In this document: positions 16,771-26,141 of the stretch, piece after piece | Numbering within the stretch: the stretch's first letter is position 1 | How the letters are laid out: each line of letters starts with the position of its first letter | DNA from: Paenalkalicoccus suaedae | GTDB lineage: Bacteria; Bacillota; Bacilli; Bacillales; Salisediminibacteriaceae | DNA length: 64,000 bases | Direction: 5' to 3' | Assembly: GCF_006965545.2 (NCBI RefSeq) | Contig: NZ_CP041372.2 | Coordinates: forward strand, 3,410,001-3,474,000 | Translations under genes and position numbers: made by a program | The notes under the pieces: generated by a model | Database searches by the model: none | What the model was told of the DNA's origin: nothing | Seen by the model: the letters and a program-made list of their open reading frames with translations, nothing else

Positions 16771-16872
16771 TGTATCGAAGTCGCTTGCTCGGAGGATCGG
16801 CTGATTAACGCTTGTGTTGAGCCATCCTGCAAAACGAACTTCTCCACCTCCTACAGCGAACCTACCATTCAT

Positions 16873-17170
16873 TAGGTTACAGTGTCAAACAATGGGATTT
16901 AAGAGCTCGTCTACTTGGCAATTAGTTATTTTATTCCACATCCTTTCCTCAATATCCAGATAAACTCATTTAATAACTACATACAACGACAATTTACCTA
17001 GTCTATCCCTATTCGAATTGTGTCTAAATGGAAAAAGACGATAAAAATCCAACATTAGGAATCTATTTAGTACTACAATCAAGACAATAACACTTTTTGC
17101 ATCCATAACCGCCATAGATTGGTAGTTTTGCATAACGAGTATGTGTGCCATTATTGAGAGGAGGACAATG
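16873..17170. other. Spacer before the Crp/Fnr gene, no feature recognised
   Basis: About 300 bp of AT-rich sequence. I see no ORF, hairpin or array; it presumably holds the promoter of the Crp/Fnr-type gene, but no clear -35/-10 pair stands out. Confidence 0.4.
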
Positions 17171-17902
17171 ATGTATCAATCCGTTATAGATACGACGTTT
17201 TTTCATTCTATTATACATAGGAACGACCGAGAGCTCGTCGAGCAAGCCTTTATAGAGCGCTGTTATGAGCGCGAGCATACGATTTATCATGAAGGAGACG
17301 ATGGTGAATCTATGTTTATCGTGAAGTCGGGATCCGTCAAGATCCTGCGAGAGTCAGACAGCCAAGAGATTATCCTAGGGCATCAGTTACCGGGGGAAAC
17401 GTTTGGGGAGCTAGAGATCTTCCATTATGACAAAAAACGAACCGCATCCGTTCGCACCTTAGAGGACACGGTTGTTTGGTCCACAACACGGGAGCGACTT
17501 CAGCCGATTTTAGAGAAGTATCCCAAGCTATATAATCGCATCATTTATGTATTGAGCGAGCGTCTTGTGCAAGCGAATCGTAAAATTGATTATCTGGCTT
17601 TTCTTAACGCACGCGTGCGAGTTGCGAACCTGCTTATGGACATGTATTACAACTTTAAAGGCACGAAGAAGGGCATACCGTTTATCAATCGAAAAATAAC
17701 ACACCAATACGTAGCCGATATGATTGGGATATCGCGCGAATCAGCATCTCGAGTATTAACCGAGCTCCAGCAAAAGAAGATTATCGACGTTCGCCAAAAG
17801 CTCATTTATATCGATAATTATGCCCAACTTAAACAGATGGCGCGGTCGTCCAAACACGAAGAGGACGAGGCCCGCATCTGGCATCGTTCGTACACGGTGT
17901 GA
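17171..17902 (+). CDS. Crp/Fnr-family transcriptional regulator
   Basis: The 243-residue protein has a cyclic-nucleotide-binding-like beta-roll (about 20-130, YHEGDDGESMFIVKSGSVKI and LPGETFGELEIF) and a C-terminal winged helix with ITHQYVADMIGISRESASRVL as recognition region. It lacks the Cys cluster of iron-sulfur FNR (only one Cys in the body), so a redox cluster is unlikely; it resembles ArcR/YeiL-like members. GAGGAGG precedes two adjacent ATGs at 17168 and 17171; the second has better spacing. A perfect TGTGATGCATGTCACA palindrome lies 190 bp beyond the gene and may be a target. Confidence 0.9.
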   Translation: MYQSVIDTTFFHSIIHRNDRELVEQAFIERCYEREHTIYHEGDDGESMFIVKSGSVKILRESDSQEIILGHQLPGETFGELEIFHYDKKRTASVRTLEDTVVWSTTRERLQPILEKYPKLYNRIIYVLSERLVQANRKIDYLAFLNARVRVANLLMDMYYNFKGTKKGIPFINRKITHQYVADMIGISRESASRVLTELQQKKIIDVRQKLIYIDNYAQLKQMARSSKHEEDEARIWHRSYTV

Positions 17903-17909
17903 GAATAGC

Positions 17910-17940
17910 AGCGGAGTCTTAACGGGATTCCGCTTTTTTT
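17910..17940 (+). terminator. Terminator of the Crp/Fnr-type gene
   Basis: AGCGGAGTC pairs with GGATTCCGCT and is followed by seven T. Confidence 0.85.
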
Positions 17941-17989
17941 GTGAGGAAAATAGAATTGGTATGTAACGTGAAGGGGGATAGTTGAGGGA

Positions 17990-18027
17990 TTCGCAAGAGG
18001 GGGCTCGGTTTCCCTCTTGCGGTTTTC
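17990..18027 (+). terminator. Second terminator-like hairpin
   Basis: CGCAAGAGGG (17992-18001) pairs perfectly with CCCTCTTGCG (18012-18021), followed by GTTTTCCC. It may back up the preceding terminator. Confidence 0.65.
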
Positions 18028-18090
18028 CCTTAAGCCAACGGCTAGTTGCGCTCCGTTATTGATAGTTTAAAAGGTTTTGTTCAATTATGC

Positions 18091-18106
18091 TGTGATGCAT
18101 GTCACA
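18091..18106. promoter_or_regulatory. Crp/Fnr-type operator palindrome
   Basis: TGTGATGCATGTCACA is a perfect palindrome matching the TGTGA-N6-TCACA box of Crp/Fnr regulators. A TTTACT hexamer at 18130-18135 would fit a -10 for a class II site. No ORF follows on the plus strand before the convergent SLH gene, so it may drive a small RNA or be a decoy. Confidence 0.6.
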
Positions 18107-18276
18107 AAATACAATTTTTAGTCAGAGATTTTTACTCCTCTTCATTTCTTCATTTTAATAAGCTATACTTCCTAACTACACATACACTTATTTAAACCTG
18201 AACAATTATCACGAAGACAATATGAATCAATATTTAAATTAAGTCTATATAACTTCTTATCTTTCTTATCAAAATT

Positions 18277-18310
18277 AAAAAACAGAACTCCTCCTAACGA
18301 GTGAGTTCTG
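18277..18310 (-). terminator. Terminator of the SLH-domain gene
   Basis: CAGAACTC pairs with GAGTTCTG; on the minus strand it is followed by TTTTTTAATTTT. Confidence 0.8.
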
Positions 18311-18324
18311 CCCGCAAAACAATT

Positions 18325-19521
18325 TTAATAACCTAACATACCTAACTCGGCATGAACATACTGAATAGATCCGTCTGACAAGCGGTACTTATACCACGGA
18401 CCTGCCATACCTTGATAAGCTGATGCTCCTCCCTCATATCGCACAACACGTAAATTTACATTGTCCTCTAAATGGGTTTGTAACTGCGACACGCTAAATC
18501 TGTAGTCTTGAGGGAAGCCCTTCGCAAACGTATCATCAATGAGCCAACGACCATTACGTTTTAAAAGTGTATAATCTTGCAAGTAGCTATCATACATCTC
18601 TCCATCCAAATAAGCTACTTCCACCTCTAACCGATCTGGTGCTTCTAAACGATACATTCCATGTACAGAAAAATGATGGTCAAACGGATAAATAGCCGCG
18701 TCACACCCATAGCAATAAGCGCCATCATCAAATAGCTTACGCGCGATATTTTCGATATACCAAGTAGTCGCATAGCCCGTGACATTAGCTTTTACCGAAT
18801 CAAACGACTGATTATTAAAATAGGCTAAGCCAAATGTTCCATGAAGCTCATCACCAGCTGTTAACACGTCAGATAGTATTACTTCAATATCGTCCGCTGG
18901 ATCAATATCGCCCGCTCTATATGCGTCATTATACGCAATTACCCGACGAACAATCGCAGCAAATTCTGCTCTAGTCACTGGCTCATTAGGTAAGAATCGC
19001 CCGTCTTGATACCCTTGCGACACACCTGCCTCATATAGCTTTCGAACAGCATGGTAGTAATAATCTCCTGGTCTCGTGTCGCGTGGTTGCGTCATCGATA
19101 CAGGGGTTTCCTGCAAAAATCCTTTGGCAATAATCATTGCCATATCTCCGCGCTTTATGGTCTGATTGGGGCGGAATGTACCATCCGGATAGCCGTTTAT
19201 AATACCCTGATCCGAAAACGCTCGTATGTAGGGTGCCGCTTGCGAATTGGTTCCAACGTCAGAGAATGAAGTAGAACGAATCGCCGGTGGGGATGAATAA
19301 GCATATCTTCCTAAAATAAGTGCAACTTGTTCTCTAGTAACATGAGTCTGAGGCTTAAACGTCCCATCAGGAAATCCTTGAATGTATCCTTGATTCTGTA
19401 TATAAGTTACATCTTGATAGAACCAGTCACCCACATTGACATCTGACATGGCATAAATAGAAGGCATAATACTAAAAACTAGCGCAAGCGCAATAAATAG
19501 TGATAACAATGATTTTTTCAT
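18325..19521 (-). CDS. S-layer homology (SLH) domain surface protein
   Basis: The 398-residue secreted protein has a signal peptide ending near residue 24 and three SLH repeats (about 28-195), each with the GFPDGTF or GYPDGTF signature and an ITR/VTR-E segment. SLH trimers bind pyruvylated secondary cell-wall polymer and so anchor the protein to the wall. The C-terminal domain (about 215-398) has a YCYGCDAAIYPFDHHF cluster and TLLKRNGRWLIDD, resembling nuclear-transport-factor-2-like or SnoaL-like extracellular domains, and ends in a YKYRLSDGSIQYVHAELG strand pair. GAAGGAG precedes ATG 19521. Function of the C-terminal part is unknown. Confidence 0.88.
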   Translation of the reverse strand: MKKSLLSLFIALALVFSIMPSIYAMSDVNVGDWFYQDVTYIQNQGYIQGFPDGTFKPQTHVTREQVALILGRYAYSSPPAIRSTSFSDVGTNSQAAPYIRAFSDQGIINGYPDGTFRPNQTIKRGDMAMIIAKGFLQETPVSMTQPRDTRPGDYYYHAVRKLYEAGVSQGYQDGRFLPNEPVTRAEFAAIVRRVIAYNDAYRAGDIDPADDIEVILSDVLTAGDELHGTFGLAYFNNQSFDSVKANVTGYATTWYIENIARKLFDDGAYCYGCDAAIYPFDHHFSVHGMYRLEAPDRLEVEVAYLDGEMYDSYLQDYTLLKRNGRWLIDDTFAKGFPQDYRFSVSQLQTHLEDNVNLRVVRYEGGASAYQGMAGPWYKYRLSDGSIQYVHAELGMLGY

Positions 19522-19689
19522 CTTCTCATCTCCTTCAATTAAATTAGTAGTTCTTTTTGTTTGATTCTTTAAGACTAATTATACAGGAAAACCAAAGTAA
19601 TAAGTAATTATTTAATACATTTATTTGTTTAAGTTCAAAATATTAGATTAAAAATCGGTTGAATTGCTACATTTATGCCTGTTAAACAT

Positions 19690-19720
19690 AAAAAGAACTC
19701 CCTATTTTAGAGAGTTCTTT
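19690..19720 (-). terminator. Terminator downstream of stalk-domain gene 2
   Basis: AAAAGAACTCCCT pairs with AGAGAGTTCTTT and lies about 75 bp past the stop at 19799. Confidence 0.75.
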
Positions 19721-19798
19721 AAAATCACAATCTAAGTAATCTACAAAACATGCCCTTACGAGAAACTACTTAAACAATGATCTGTTAAAAATTCCATA

Positions 19799-20623
19799 TT
19801 AATATCCCGGATATATTCGCGCTGATCGATCTTCCGTATACATATAAAGCTCTGACACCACGTCATTAACATAAAAGAAGACGCCGCCTGTGTGTAAATC
19901 CCCTTTCACTAGCTGCAATGGACCTTTCAACTTTAAACTCTCTAAGTATCCTAGATAAGTACCTGTAAAATCAAGTTGTCCCTCCATTTGGCGACTCGTT
20001 AAACTGTAACCACTAAAATTAATTTGATTCATTTGAAACGAATCCGCTGGGAAAATACCCACAAAAAAGTATTCTACTTCATCAGTTCCTCCAGCGAGCC
20101 CACCTTCAGTTACTACAACACGTGTTCCATCATTAAAATTAGTCACGTGATAATATCCGTCATCTACAAATCTATTTAATACTTGAATATTACCACGCCT
20201 TGTAATGTATGCAGTCCGATTACTACTTTGCCAATTCACACTCGCGCCTAAGGTCTCACCTATGAATCTCAACGGGACGAGCGTCCGTCCATTACTAGTT
20301 ACGATAGGAGGTGCTTCAAGTCTAACAGTTCTACCGTTTATAATCGCTTCATTACGTCCTACTTGCAAAACAATCTGATTCGGTCCTTTCCGTCCAACAA
20401 TAATTCGTGTTCGTGAATCCCACTCCACCGTTGCACCAAGCGACTCGAATATCCCTCGCATAGGCACCATCGTCCTGTTATTCATAATTACCGGTGGTTG
20501 ATCATAGCGTTGCACTTGATTGTCAATCACGACTGAGGCGGCACTTGCTGATACCGTATTTATTGACCAAAAAGCTACTACAATTAAAACAAAACTTACT
20601 ACAGCAAATAATCGTTTCCCCAC
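19799..20623 (-). CDS. Secreted stalk-domain protein (copper amine oxidase N-terminal domain), paralogue 2
   Basis: The 274-residue protein is colinear with the product of 15139-15960: signal peptide, VIDNQVQRYDQPP, two stalk repeats (RTMVPMRGIFESLGATVEWD and RTLVPLRFIGETLGASVNWQ), then the shared C-terminal domain ending in a VSELYMYTEDRSARIYP segment. Two copies about 4 kb apart with an SLH gene and regulator between them suggest an old duplication. Exported and probably wall-associated. No enzymatic residues recognised. Confidence 0.88.
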   Translation of the reverse strand: MGKRLFAVVSFVLIVVAFWSINTVSASAASVVIDNQVQRYDQPPVIMNNRTMVPMRGIFESLGATVEWDSRTRIIVGRKGPNQIVLQVGRNEAIINGRTVRLEAPPIVTSNGRTLVPLRFIGETLGASVNWQSSNRTAYITRRGNIQVLNRFVDDGYYHVTNFNDGTRVVVTEGGLAGGTDEVEYFFVGIFPADSFQMNQINFSGYSLTSRQMEGQLDFTGTYLGYLESLKLKGPLQLVKGDLHTGGVFFYVNDVVSELYMYTEDRSARIYPGY

Positions 20624-20749
20624 AAAAAGACCTCCCTCATCGTACTTATTTTTATCATTATATCACCTGAGAGAGGAATAAACGTATAAATAATTAGAAT
20701 ATTTTGTTTATTTACTAGTTCATTATAGTCAACCTTTAACCTATCACTC

Positions 20750-21070
20750 CTAAGGCATCTCCCCCTCCTCAATAAACGTATACTCACTCGCGTGTCGCCC
20801 CTTCGCAAGCACACGTACGTATTCACCGGGCTCGAGTTCGATGCTTGTGCTAAATACAACGCGCTTCTCTTCCCCGTCTGCATTCACGCCTTCCACATCA
20901 TATTTATATCGTCCATCATCATCCCTCGCTTCGTCTTCAGTCTGAATCTGCACATACACAAATTCCTCCGAGATAAATGGATTAAAGCGATCGATTGTCT
21001 CGGCGAAAATAACGTACACACTCGCAAACACCATGACCACAACTCCCGCTACAATAATCCACTTTTTCAT
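20750..21070 (-). CDS. yxeA: YxeA-family small secreted protein
   Basis: The 106-residue product has one N-terminal membrane/signal helix and a small beta domain containing EFVYVQIQTEDEA and YKYDVEGVNADG, the pattern of the YxeA (DUF1093) family. In Bacillus subtilis yxeA follows the yxdJKLM operon exactly as here, where it lies 15 bp after the permease gene. Its molecular role is unknown; YxeA-type proteins are co-expressed with peptide-antibiotic detoxification transporters. I infer the same co-regulation from the context. Confidence 0.88.
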   Translation of the reverse strand: MKKWIIVAGVVVMVFASVYVIFAETIDRFNPFISEEFVYVQIQTEDEARDDDGRYKYDVEGVNADGEEKRVVFSTSIELEPGEYVRVLAKGRHASEYTFIEEGEMP

Positions 21071-21085
21071 AGTAACTCCTCCCTC

Positions 21086-23002
21086 CTAAAGTGCGTCCTG
21101 CACGATTTTTTTATAGTACTGAATTGTAATCATCATAAAGATCAAGTAGATCAAGATGTAGACAGCCATGCTGATTAAAATAGGCGTAAGCATGCTTGCG
21201 GCCATCAGAACGGAGCCGACTTTAAGCGCGAACGCTGCGTGCAGAATTCCGATTCCAAGCGGTAGTAAAAACACGACGTATTGCTTCCTTCTGATGCCCT
21301 TCATCATGTCACTGACCTGGAATCCGAGCTGACGCATCGTGACATAATACGATCTCTCCTGCTCCGCTTCCGTCATTTGCTTAAAGTACAAAATGCTCCC
21401 CGTCGATAAAATAAAGACAAAGCCTAAAATACCGGCGATAAAGATAAGCAGTCCAAACGTTTGGCGCGCGCTCTCGTAATCAGAGTAAAAGTCCGTTAAA
21501 AACGCATCGTCCTCTACGTTGGATAAAAAGATGGCAGACGCCACATCTGATCGCTCCTCGTCCGTGACCTGAAACGTATCGTACACAAGCTCCTCTGACT
21601 CGACCGCAGCCTCCTCCTGCAAGCTTCCTCTCACTTGCTCAAACGTCTCCTCATTCACCACCATCTGATTCCCATAAAAGCGATAGTTCATCGCATTCTC
21701 AAGTTTAAAGTCCGTTACCGTAAAGGCCTCCGCACCTCCGTCACCAACCTGCACGCCAATAGGCAGACTTACGTCCGTTTGCTCAATAACAGCGCGAGAG
21801 TTAAAGTAAATCGCTTCTCCTTCATTCGGAATGGCGACGTTTAATCCGGCTTCTACCACCTGCTCCGCTGGAAGCAGTAAAAACACGGTGCTCGCACCTT
21901 CTTCCCATGCCCCGAGGAACCTTACTGCCTCTATCTGACCAGACTCAAAACCGATCTGTACATCGTTCAATTGCTCTGCTATCGTTGCCGCTTCCTCCCC
22001 CATATTTTCGACCGCAAAGTCATAGGGCATGGCGATCCTCGTGTCCTCCTCGGTGTTGTAATAGAGCGAGAAGGAGAGTGAGATCATCGTGATCGTCATC
22101 GCCGACAGGACCGTGATAAGCGTGAGCGAATTGGCGTTGCCCTTCATCCGATGCATGAGTGGCGCGACCGAGAGGCTGTTGTAGAGTCCAAGATCTCCAT
22201 TCTTTTTTTGACGAAACATCGATAACAGCCATCCGATGGATGTACGAAAAACGAGATACGTCCCACCTATCGTGCTAGCAATAACAGCAAGCATAAATAA
22301 AAGCAAGTCATCCGCATTTTCGACCATGAAGGTAGAAAGAAAGTAGCCAAGCACAATCAAGGCTAGCCCGGTTGCACCAAGTAGTGCTGATACAATCGTT
22401 GGACGTTTGACGATGGCATCCCCATGCTGATTCGCCTTGAAGAGCTGTAAAAGCGTGCTACGATAGACAGTCCACGTAATTTGTACGACGGTCACAGCGA
22501 GCAGACACGTAAACACCGCGAGACTTTGCACGAGTGCTTGGACAGAAAAGGTGAGTCCAAACGTCACCTCAAGACCAATCATCGTAACAAACAGAACAAG
22601 GAAGAGCCGCGATAAGAGTGCACCAACTAGAAGCCCTACGAGCAGCGCGCCGATCCCTAACAGAGTGTGCTCAAGAATGAGGACGCGCGCGACCCAGCCC
22701 TTCGACAAGCCTATTAGCTGATAAAGACCAATCTCTTGGCTACGCCGTCTAATAAAGATATTTGTCGCGTAGATCGTAAACACGATTGTAATACTAATAA
22801 GAAGAAATCCGGCTACTTGGAAGCTTGTCGCAAAGTTCGTGCTCGCCTGCACCATGTTCATGACCGTGCGATCGTTTTGTAGCGTGGCAAAAATAAAGTA
22901 GAGGCTGATGCTAAAGATCATCGCAAAAAAGTAGAGGTAGTACATGCTGATATTCTTTTTCATGCTACGCAACACTAAGGTAGATGTTTTCATGTGGCTC
23001 AC
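21086..23002 (-). CDS. yxdM: BceB/YxdM-type ABC transporter permease (FtsX family)
   Basis: The 638-residue membrane protein has ten predicted helices: one N-terminal, a group of five or so to about residue 310, a large extracellular domain (about 310-510, acidic), and C-terminal helices. This is the layout of BceB-type permeases, which both remove peptide antibiotics and act as the sensor for the partner kinase. The ATG overlaps the stop of the ATPase gene by four bases. In B. subtilis the YxdLM system is induced by cationic peptides such as LL-37; the ligand here is not known. Confidence 0.9.
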   Translation of the reverse strand: MSHMKTSTLVLRSMKKNISMYYLYFFAMIFSISLYFIFATLQNDRTVMNMVQASTNFATSFQVAGFLLISITIVFTIYATNIFIRRRSQEIGLYQLIGLSKGWVARVLILEHTLLGIGALLVGLLVGALLSRLFLVLFVTMIGLEVTFGLTFSVQALVQSLAVFTCLLAVTVVQITWTVYRSTLLQLFKANQHGDAIVKRPTIVSALLGATGLALIVLGYFLSTFMVENADDLLLFMLAVIASTIGGTYLVFRTSIGWLLSMFRQKKNGDLGLYNSLSVAPLMHRMKGNANSLTLITVLSAMTITMISLSFSLYYNTEEDTRIAMPYDFAVENMGEEAATIAEQLNDVQIGFESGQIEAVRFLGAWEEGASTVFLLLPAEQVVEAGLNVAIPNEGEAIYFNSRAVIEQTDVSLPIGVQVGDGGAEAFTVTDFKLENAMNYRFYGNQMVVNEETFEQVRGSLQEEAAVESEELVYDTFQVTDEERSDVASAIFLSNVEDDAFLTDFYSDYESARQTFGLLIFIAGILGFVFILSTGSILYFKQMTEAEQERSYYVTMRQLGFQVSDMMKGIRRKQYVVFLLPLGIGILHAAFALKVGSVLMAASMLTPILISMAVYILIYLIFMMITIQYYKKIVQDAL

Positions 23003-23766
23003 CCTCCCCCTAAAACGGCTTGCATATCAAGGAGGTCCTTAAAAAAGGCTTCTCTCGTTTTATCTCCCTTGTATAATTCCGAGAACACCTTTCCGTCCTT
23101 TAAAAACACGACGCGATTACAGTAGCTTGATGCAAGTGGATCGTGCGTCACCATGACGATCGTGACGTCCCTTACTTGATTGATCGTGTGGAGGTTCTCT
23201 AATAAATTTGATGCGGCCTTTGAATCAAGTGCGCCTGTAGGCTCATCCGCAAATACGATAGATGGGGAATGGATAAGCGCTCTTGCTGCGGAGGTGCGTT
23301 GCTTTTGTCCTCCCGATATCTCCGTCGGATACTTATCTTGTAGCTCGTTGATCTGAAGCATTTCTGCCAGAGTATGAAACTCTGTCTGCGCCTGCCTTTT
23401 ACTCATGCTAGTCAAGGATAGTGGAAGCATTATATTCTCTTTCACCGTTAACGAATCGAGCAAATTGTAGTCCTGAAAGATAAAGCCTAAGTGCTTCCGA
23501 CGCACGTCTGCGAGCTCCTTCGCTTTTAATGTCGCTAAGTCATGCTCATTAATTTGGATCTTCCCTTTCGAAAAACGGTCAATCGTTGCTAACAGATTCA
23601 ATAACGTCGTTTTACCAGAGCCTGAAGGTCCCATAATGCCAACGAATTCTCCCTCACTAACGCGTAAATGAATCCCTTTTAGAACGTGCTGGACGTTCAC
23701 CCTTGATCCATAGTATTTATGAACGTCTTCTGCCACTAGGACAGATGCCTTTGCTTCGTTTACCAT
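22999..23766 (-). CDS. yxdL: BceA/YxdL-type ABC transporter ATP-binding protein
   Basis: The 255-residue ATPase has Walker [11 protein letters not shown]-loop [12 protein letters not shown], a signature [15 protein letters not shown] (a variant of LSGGQ with T-S-A instead of V-A-I), Walker [13 protein letters not shown] and H-loop VTHDP. It powers the YxdM-type permease. ATG 23766 is preferred because TGGAGTGAT lies 8 bp upstream; the frame could extend three codons to a GTG. Two GTGA..TCAC dyads are in the 113-bp gap before it, suggesting a separately regulated promoter downstream of the kinase gene. Confidence 0.93.
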   Translation of the reverse strand: MVNEAKASVLVAEDVHKYYGSRVNVQHVLKGIHLRVSEGEFVGIMGPSGSGKTTLLNLLATIDRFSKGKIQINEHDLATLKAKELADVRRKHLGFIFQDYNLLDSLTVKENIMLPLSLTSMSKRQAQTEFHTLAEMLQINELQDKYPTEISGGQKQRTSAARALIHSPSIVFADEPTGALDSKAASNLLENLHTINQVRDVTIVMVTHDPLASSYCNRVVFLKDGKVFSELYKGDKTREAFFKDLLDMQAVLGGG

Positions 23767-23836
23767 GCGTATCACTCCATTACTGTTGATCTACATTAAG
23801 TGTAGCTGACCGACTCGTTCCAGTCGCATGCTTCAG

Positions 23837-23872
23837 GTGATAAATCACGCGCCAATGTGATGATTTTGTCAC
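23837..23872 (-). promoter_or_regulatory. Paired GTGA/TCAC dyads upstream of the ABC genes
   Basis: GTGATAAATCAC (23837-23848) and GTGATGATTTTGTCAC (23857-23872) are inverted repeats with centres 22 bp apart, in the only long gap of the operon. This is where the response regulator would activate the transporter genes in Bce/Yxd-type loci. Binding is inferred. Confidence 0.55.
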
Positions 23873-23888
23873 CTTGCAAAAAAAGCAA

Positions 23889-24956
23889 TCAGGCATGCTC
23901 GCCTAACTGCTTCGTAGATCCCGTTGAACGTCTAAGTAGTTCATGTTGATTATCCGGTGGAAAGCGAATCGACATCGAGGTCCCCTCTCCAACCGCCGAG
24001 TCAGCCTGTAGCTTCACATGAAGCTTGTCACTGATTTCCTTTGCAAGATAAAGCCCCATCCCCGTTGCGGCATGTTGGACTCGCCCATTTTCTCCAGTAA
24101 AGCCTTTATCATATATACGAGGAAGATCATGCGCAGCAATGCCAGGTCCTTGATCGCTTATCGTCACTCGCGTACTCTTTCGTTCCGGGTCATATTCGCT
24201 TGTAATAGTTATCTCGCCACCAGTTGGACTATATTTAATCGCATTCGTTAACAGCTGTCTGATGACAAATCCACACCACTTTTTATCCGTATAGGCCGTT
24301 GCTTCGTCCTGTTCTTCTATATGAATCGCTACATCCTTCTCAAAGCACCACGTCGCAAGCTCCCGAATCTCCTCTTTGACGATGTCGATGACGTGATGTT
24401 TGGCTGGTAGCAAATCCTTCTCCAAATCAACTAACCGTGACAGGTACAGCTGTTGATCAATAAGCAGGTGTATCCGCAGCCATGACGGCTGTAGCTTTTG
24501 CGCCAACTCATGTGACTGATTCGCATCAAGCGTAATTTTCATCGCCGTCAGAGGCGCCTTTACTTCATGCACCCAGGACGCGACATCCTGCGTCTGCATC
24601 CTATGTGCAGATTGATGACGTTCAAGCTTCTCGTTATGATGCTCTGCCACTCGTAGCAAACTAGCATGCAGGTACTTGTCAGGAAATGCGCTCCGTGGCT
24701 CCGGAAGTGCCTCCGCCCAGTCATCCTCCACCTCCTGCGTACTCAGAGCGAGCGACCGTATGTAGCGCACCTCTCGAGTATATCGCCAGAAGAAAAACAC
24801 GGTGCAAGTCATAATAAATAAGCCATTTAAGTAGATAAGCGACTGATCATCCACGCGAATCCCCGCATCGAAGTATAGTAACCCGTTCGTAAGGAGGAGC
24901 AGGAATCCAATCATCGCTATCCAGCTTTTTTTATAAAGTAGGTACGCAAAAAACAT
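23889..24956 (-). CDS. yxdK: BceS/YxdK-type intramembrane-sensing histidine kinase
   Basis: The 355-residue kinase has two N-terminal helices (about 12-30 and 43-58) separated by only about 12 residues, so there is no extracellular sensor domain. HisKA carries SWVHEVKAPLTAMK with His130 as phosphoacceptor; the HATPase part has the N-box LLTNAIKYSP, G1 DQGPGIA and G2 GMGLYLAK. Such kinases detect peptide antibiotics through the BceAB-type transporter. It lies 11 bp after the response regulator, with AGGAGG upstream of ATG 24956. Confidence 0.92.
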   Translation of the reverse strand: MFFAYLLYKKSWIAMIGFLLLLTNGLLYFDAGIRVDDQSLIYLNGLFIMTCTVFFFWRYTREVRYIRSLALSTQEVEDDWAEALPEPRSAFPDKYLHASLLRVAEHHNEKLERHQSAHRMQTQDVASWVHEVKAPLTAMKITLDANQSHELAQKLQPSWLRIHLLIDQQLYLSRLVDLEKDLLPAKHHVIDIVKEEIRELATWCFEKDVAIHIEEQDEATAYTDKKWCGFVIRQLLTNAIKYSPTGGEITITSEYDPERKSTRVTISDQGPGIAAHDLPRIYDKGFTGENGRVQHAATGMGLYLAKEISDKLHVKLQADSAVGEGTSMSIRFPPDNQHELLRRSTGSTKQLGEHA

Positions 24957-24967
24957 GCTTTGTCCTC

Positions 24968-25651
24968 CTAAAGAGTCGTCGCCATATATCCAAGACTTTT
25001 CTTCGTCACAATCGCATCCGCAAGGCCAAGCGTAGATAGCTTTTGCCGTAGCCTCGTCATGTTGGCCGTCAGCGTATTATCATTAATAAATTGATCATCA
25101 TCCCAAAGCATTCTCATGAGCTCGTGGCGAGAAACAATCGTATTCGTCGCCTTCACTAAAACGGATAGAATAAAAAATTCATTTTTTGTTAAATCAATCG
25201 TCTGTCCACCCTTCTTGACCCCACCAGTCTTCAGGTCAAGAATCGCCTGATTCCATTCGATGAAATCGGCGGACGCTTCTTCATATGTATACGTTCGGCG
25301 CAAGGTTGCCTGTATTTTAGCAAGGAGAACATCCTTATTAAACGGCTTTTGAATATAATCATCCGCCCCTAAATTCATCGCCATCACCATATCCATCGGA
25401 TGATCACGTGAGGATAAGAAAATAATCGGCACCTTCGATACCGCACGTATCTCCCTACACCAGTGAAAGCCGTCGTACTTCGGAAGCTGGATATCGATGA
25501 TGACTAAATGTGGGCGCTCTTCTGTAAAGGATTTCATCACTTCTCCAAAGTCGGTAGGACTAGTCACCTCATACGACCATTGCGTCAACGTTTCCTTCAA
25601 GGCTTGTAATAGAAGCATATCGTCTTCGATAATAAAAATGCTCTTGTCCAT
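24968..25651 (-). CDS. yxdJ: OmpR-family response regulator, YxdJ/BceR type
   Basis: The 227-residue regulator has a receiver domain with acidic pocket EDD, phospho-acceptor Asp53 in IIDIQLPKYDG, and Lys in QKPFN, followed by a winged-helix DNA-binding domain (LTKNEFFILSVLV, then DNTLTANMTRLRQKL). First gene of the five-gene yxd-like operon. GGGGAGG precedes ATG 25651. It should activate transcription of the ABC genes downstream. Confidence 0.93.
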   Translation of the reverse strand: MDKSIFIIEDDMLLLQALKETLTQWSYEVTSPTDFGEVMKSFTEERPHLVIIDIQLPKYDGFHWCREIRAVSKVPIIFLSSRDHPMDMVMAMNLGADDYIQKPFNKDVLLAKIQATLRRTYTYEEASADFIEWNQAILDLKTGGVKKGGQTIDLTKNEFFILSVLVKATNTIVSRHELMRMLWDDDQFINDNTLTANMTRLRQKLSTLGLADAIVTKKSLGYMATTL

Positions 25652-25830
25652 ACGTGCCTCCCCTTTTTACCTTCTTGGTTTAATTCTATAGTTATTCCAG
25701 TGAATTAACAACAGAGGGTGTAACTGTGTAAGTCGGATAGGCTGATGCGTGTAGGTTTACTCATATGTTGATAGGTTATATAACTAGTAACGGAGAACAT
25801 CAAACTAGCGTATTAGAAGGGAATGAGAAG

Positions 25831-25989
25831 ATGAACGTTTCTTTACTGTTATCAATCGTCATGCTGGTAGTCGGAGTCGTTTTCCTTGTGCTATCTTTTC
25901 TTAACCCGAATGAAATTCAGATAGGTGCCTTTGTTGCTTCCTTGTTAATTAGCCTCTTTTTTTATCTGCAATATAGAAGGAGGTCATGA
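25831..25989 (+). CDS. Small two-TM membrane protein
   Basis: A 52-residue product with two hydrophobic helices (about 4-23 and 31-46) and a basic YRRRS end. GAAGGGAATGAGAAG precedes ATG 25831; the frame is open to 25765 but the extra residues are polar and lack a binding site. It is divergent from the yxd operon. No family recognised. Confidence 0.55.
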   Translation: MNVSLLLSIVMLVVGVVFLVLSFLNPNEIQIGAFVASLLISLFFYLQYRRRS

Positions 25990-26086
25990 ATGGAGCGCGA
26001 TGTCGGTAGAGGCTTGCATACGCTCATGCAGATAGAAGCATTAACCACTAAGATGAATAGCTTCCTGAGCACATACTCGCACGCAC

Positions 26087-26127
26087 AAAAAGCCCTACGC
26101 TCTCTAATTAAGAGCATAGGGCTTTTT
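26087..26127 (-). terminator. Terminator of the nitroreductase gene
   Basis: AAAAAGCCCTACGCTCT pairs with AGAGCATAGGGCTTTTT; suitable for both strands. Confidence 0.9.
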
Positions 26128-26141
26128 CAAATCTCTTTTAC

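Noticed and set aside
17171-17902. Iron-sulfur FNR assignment for the Crp/Fnr gene
   Set aside because: The Cys cluster needed for the [4Fe-4S] centre is absent.
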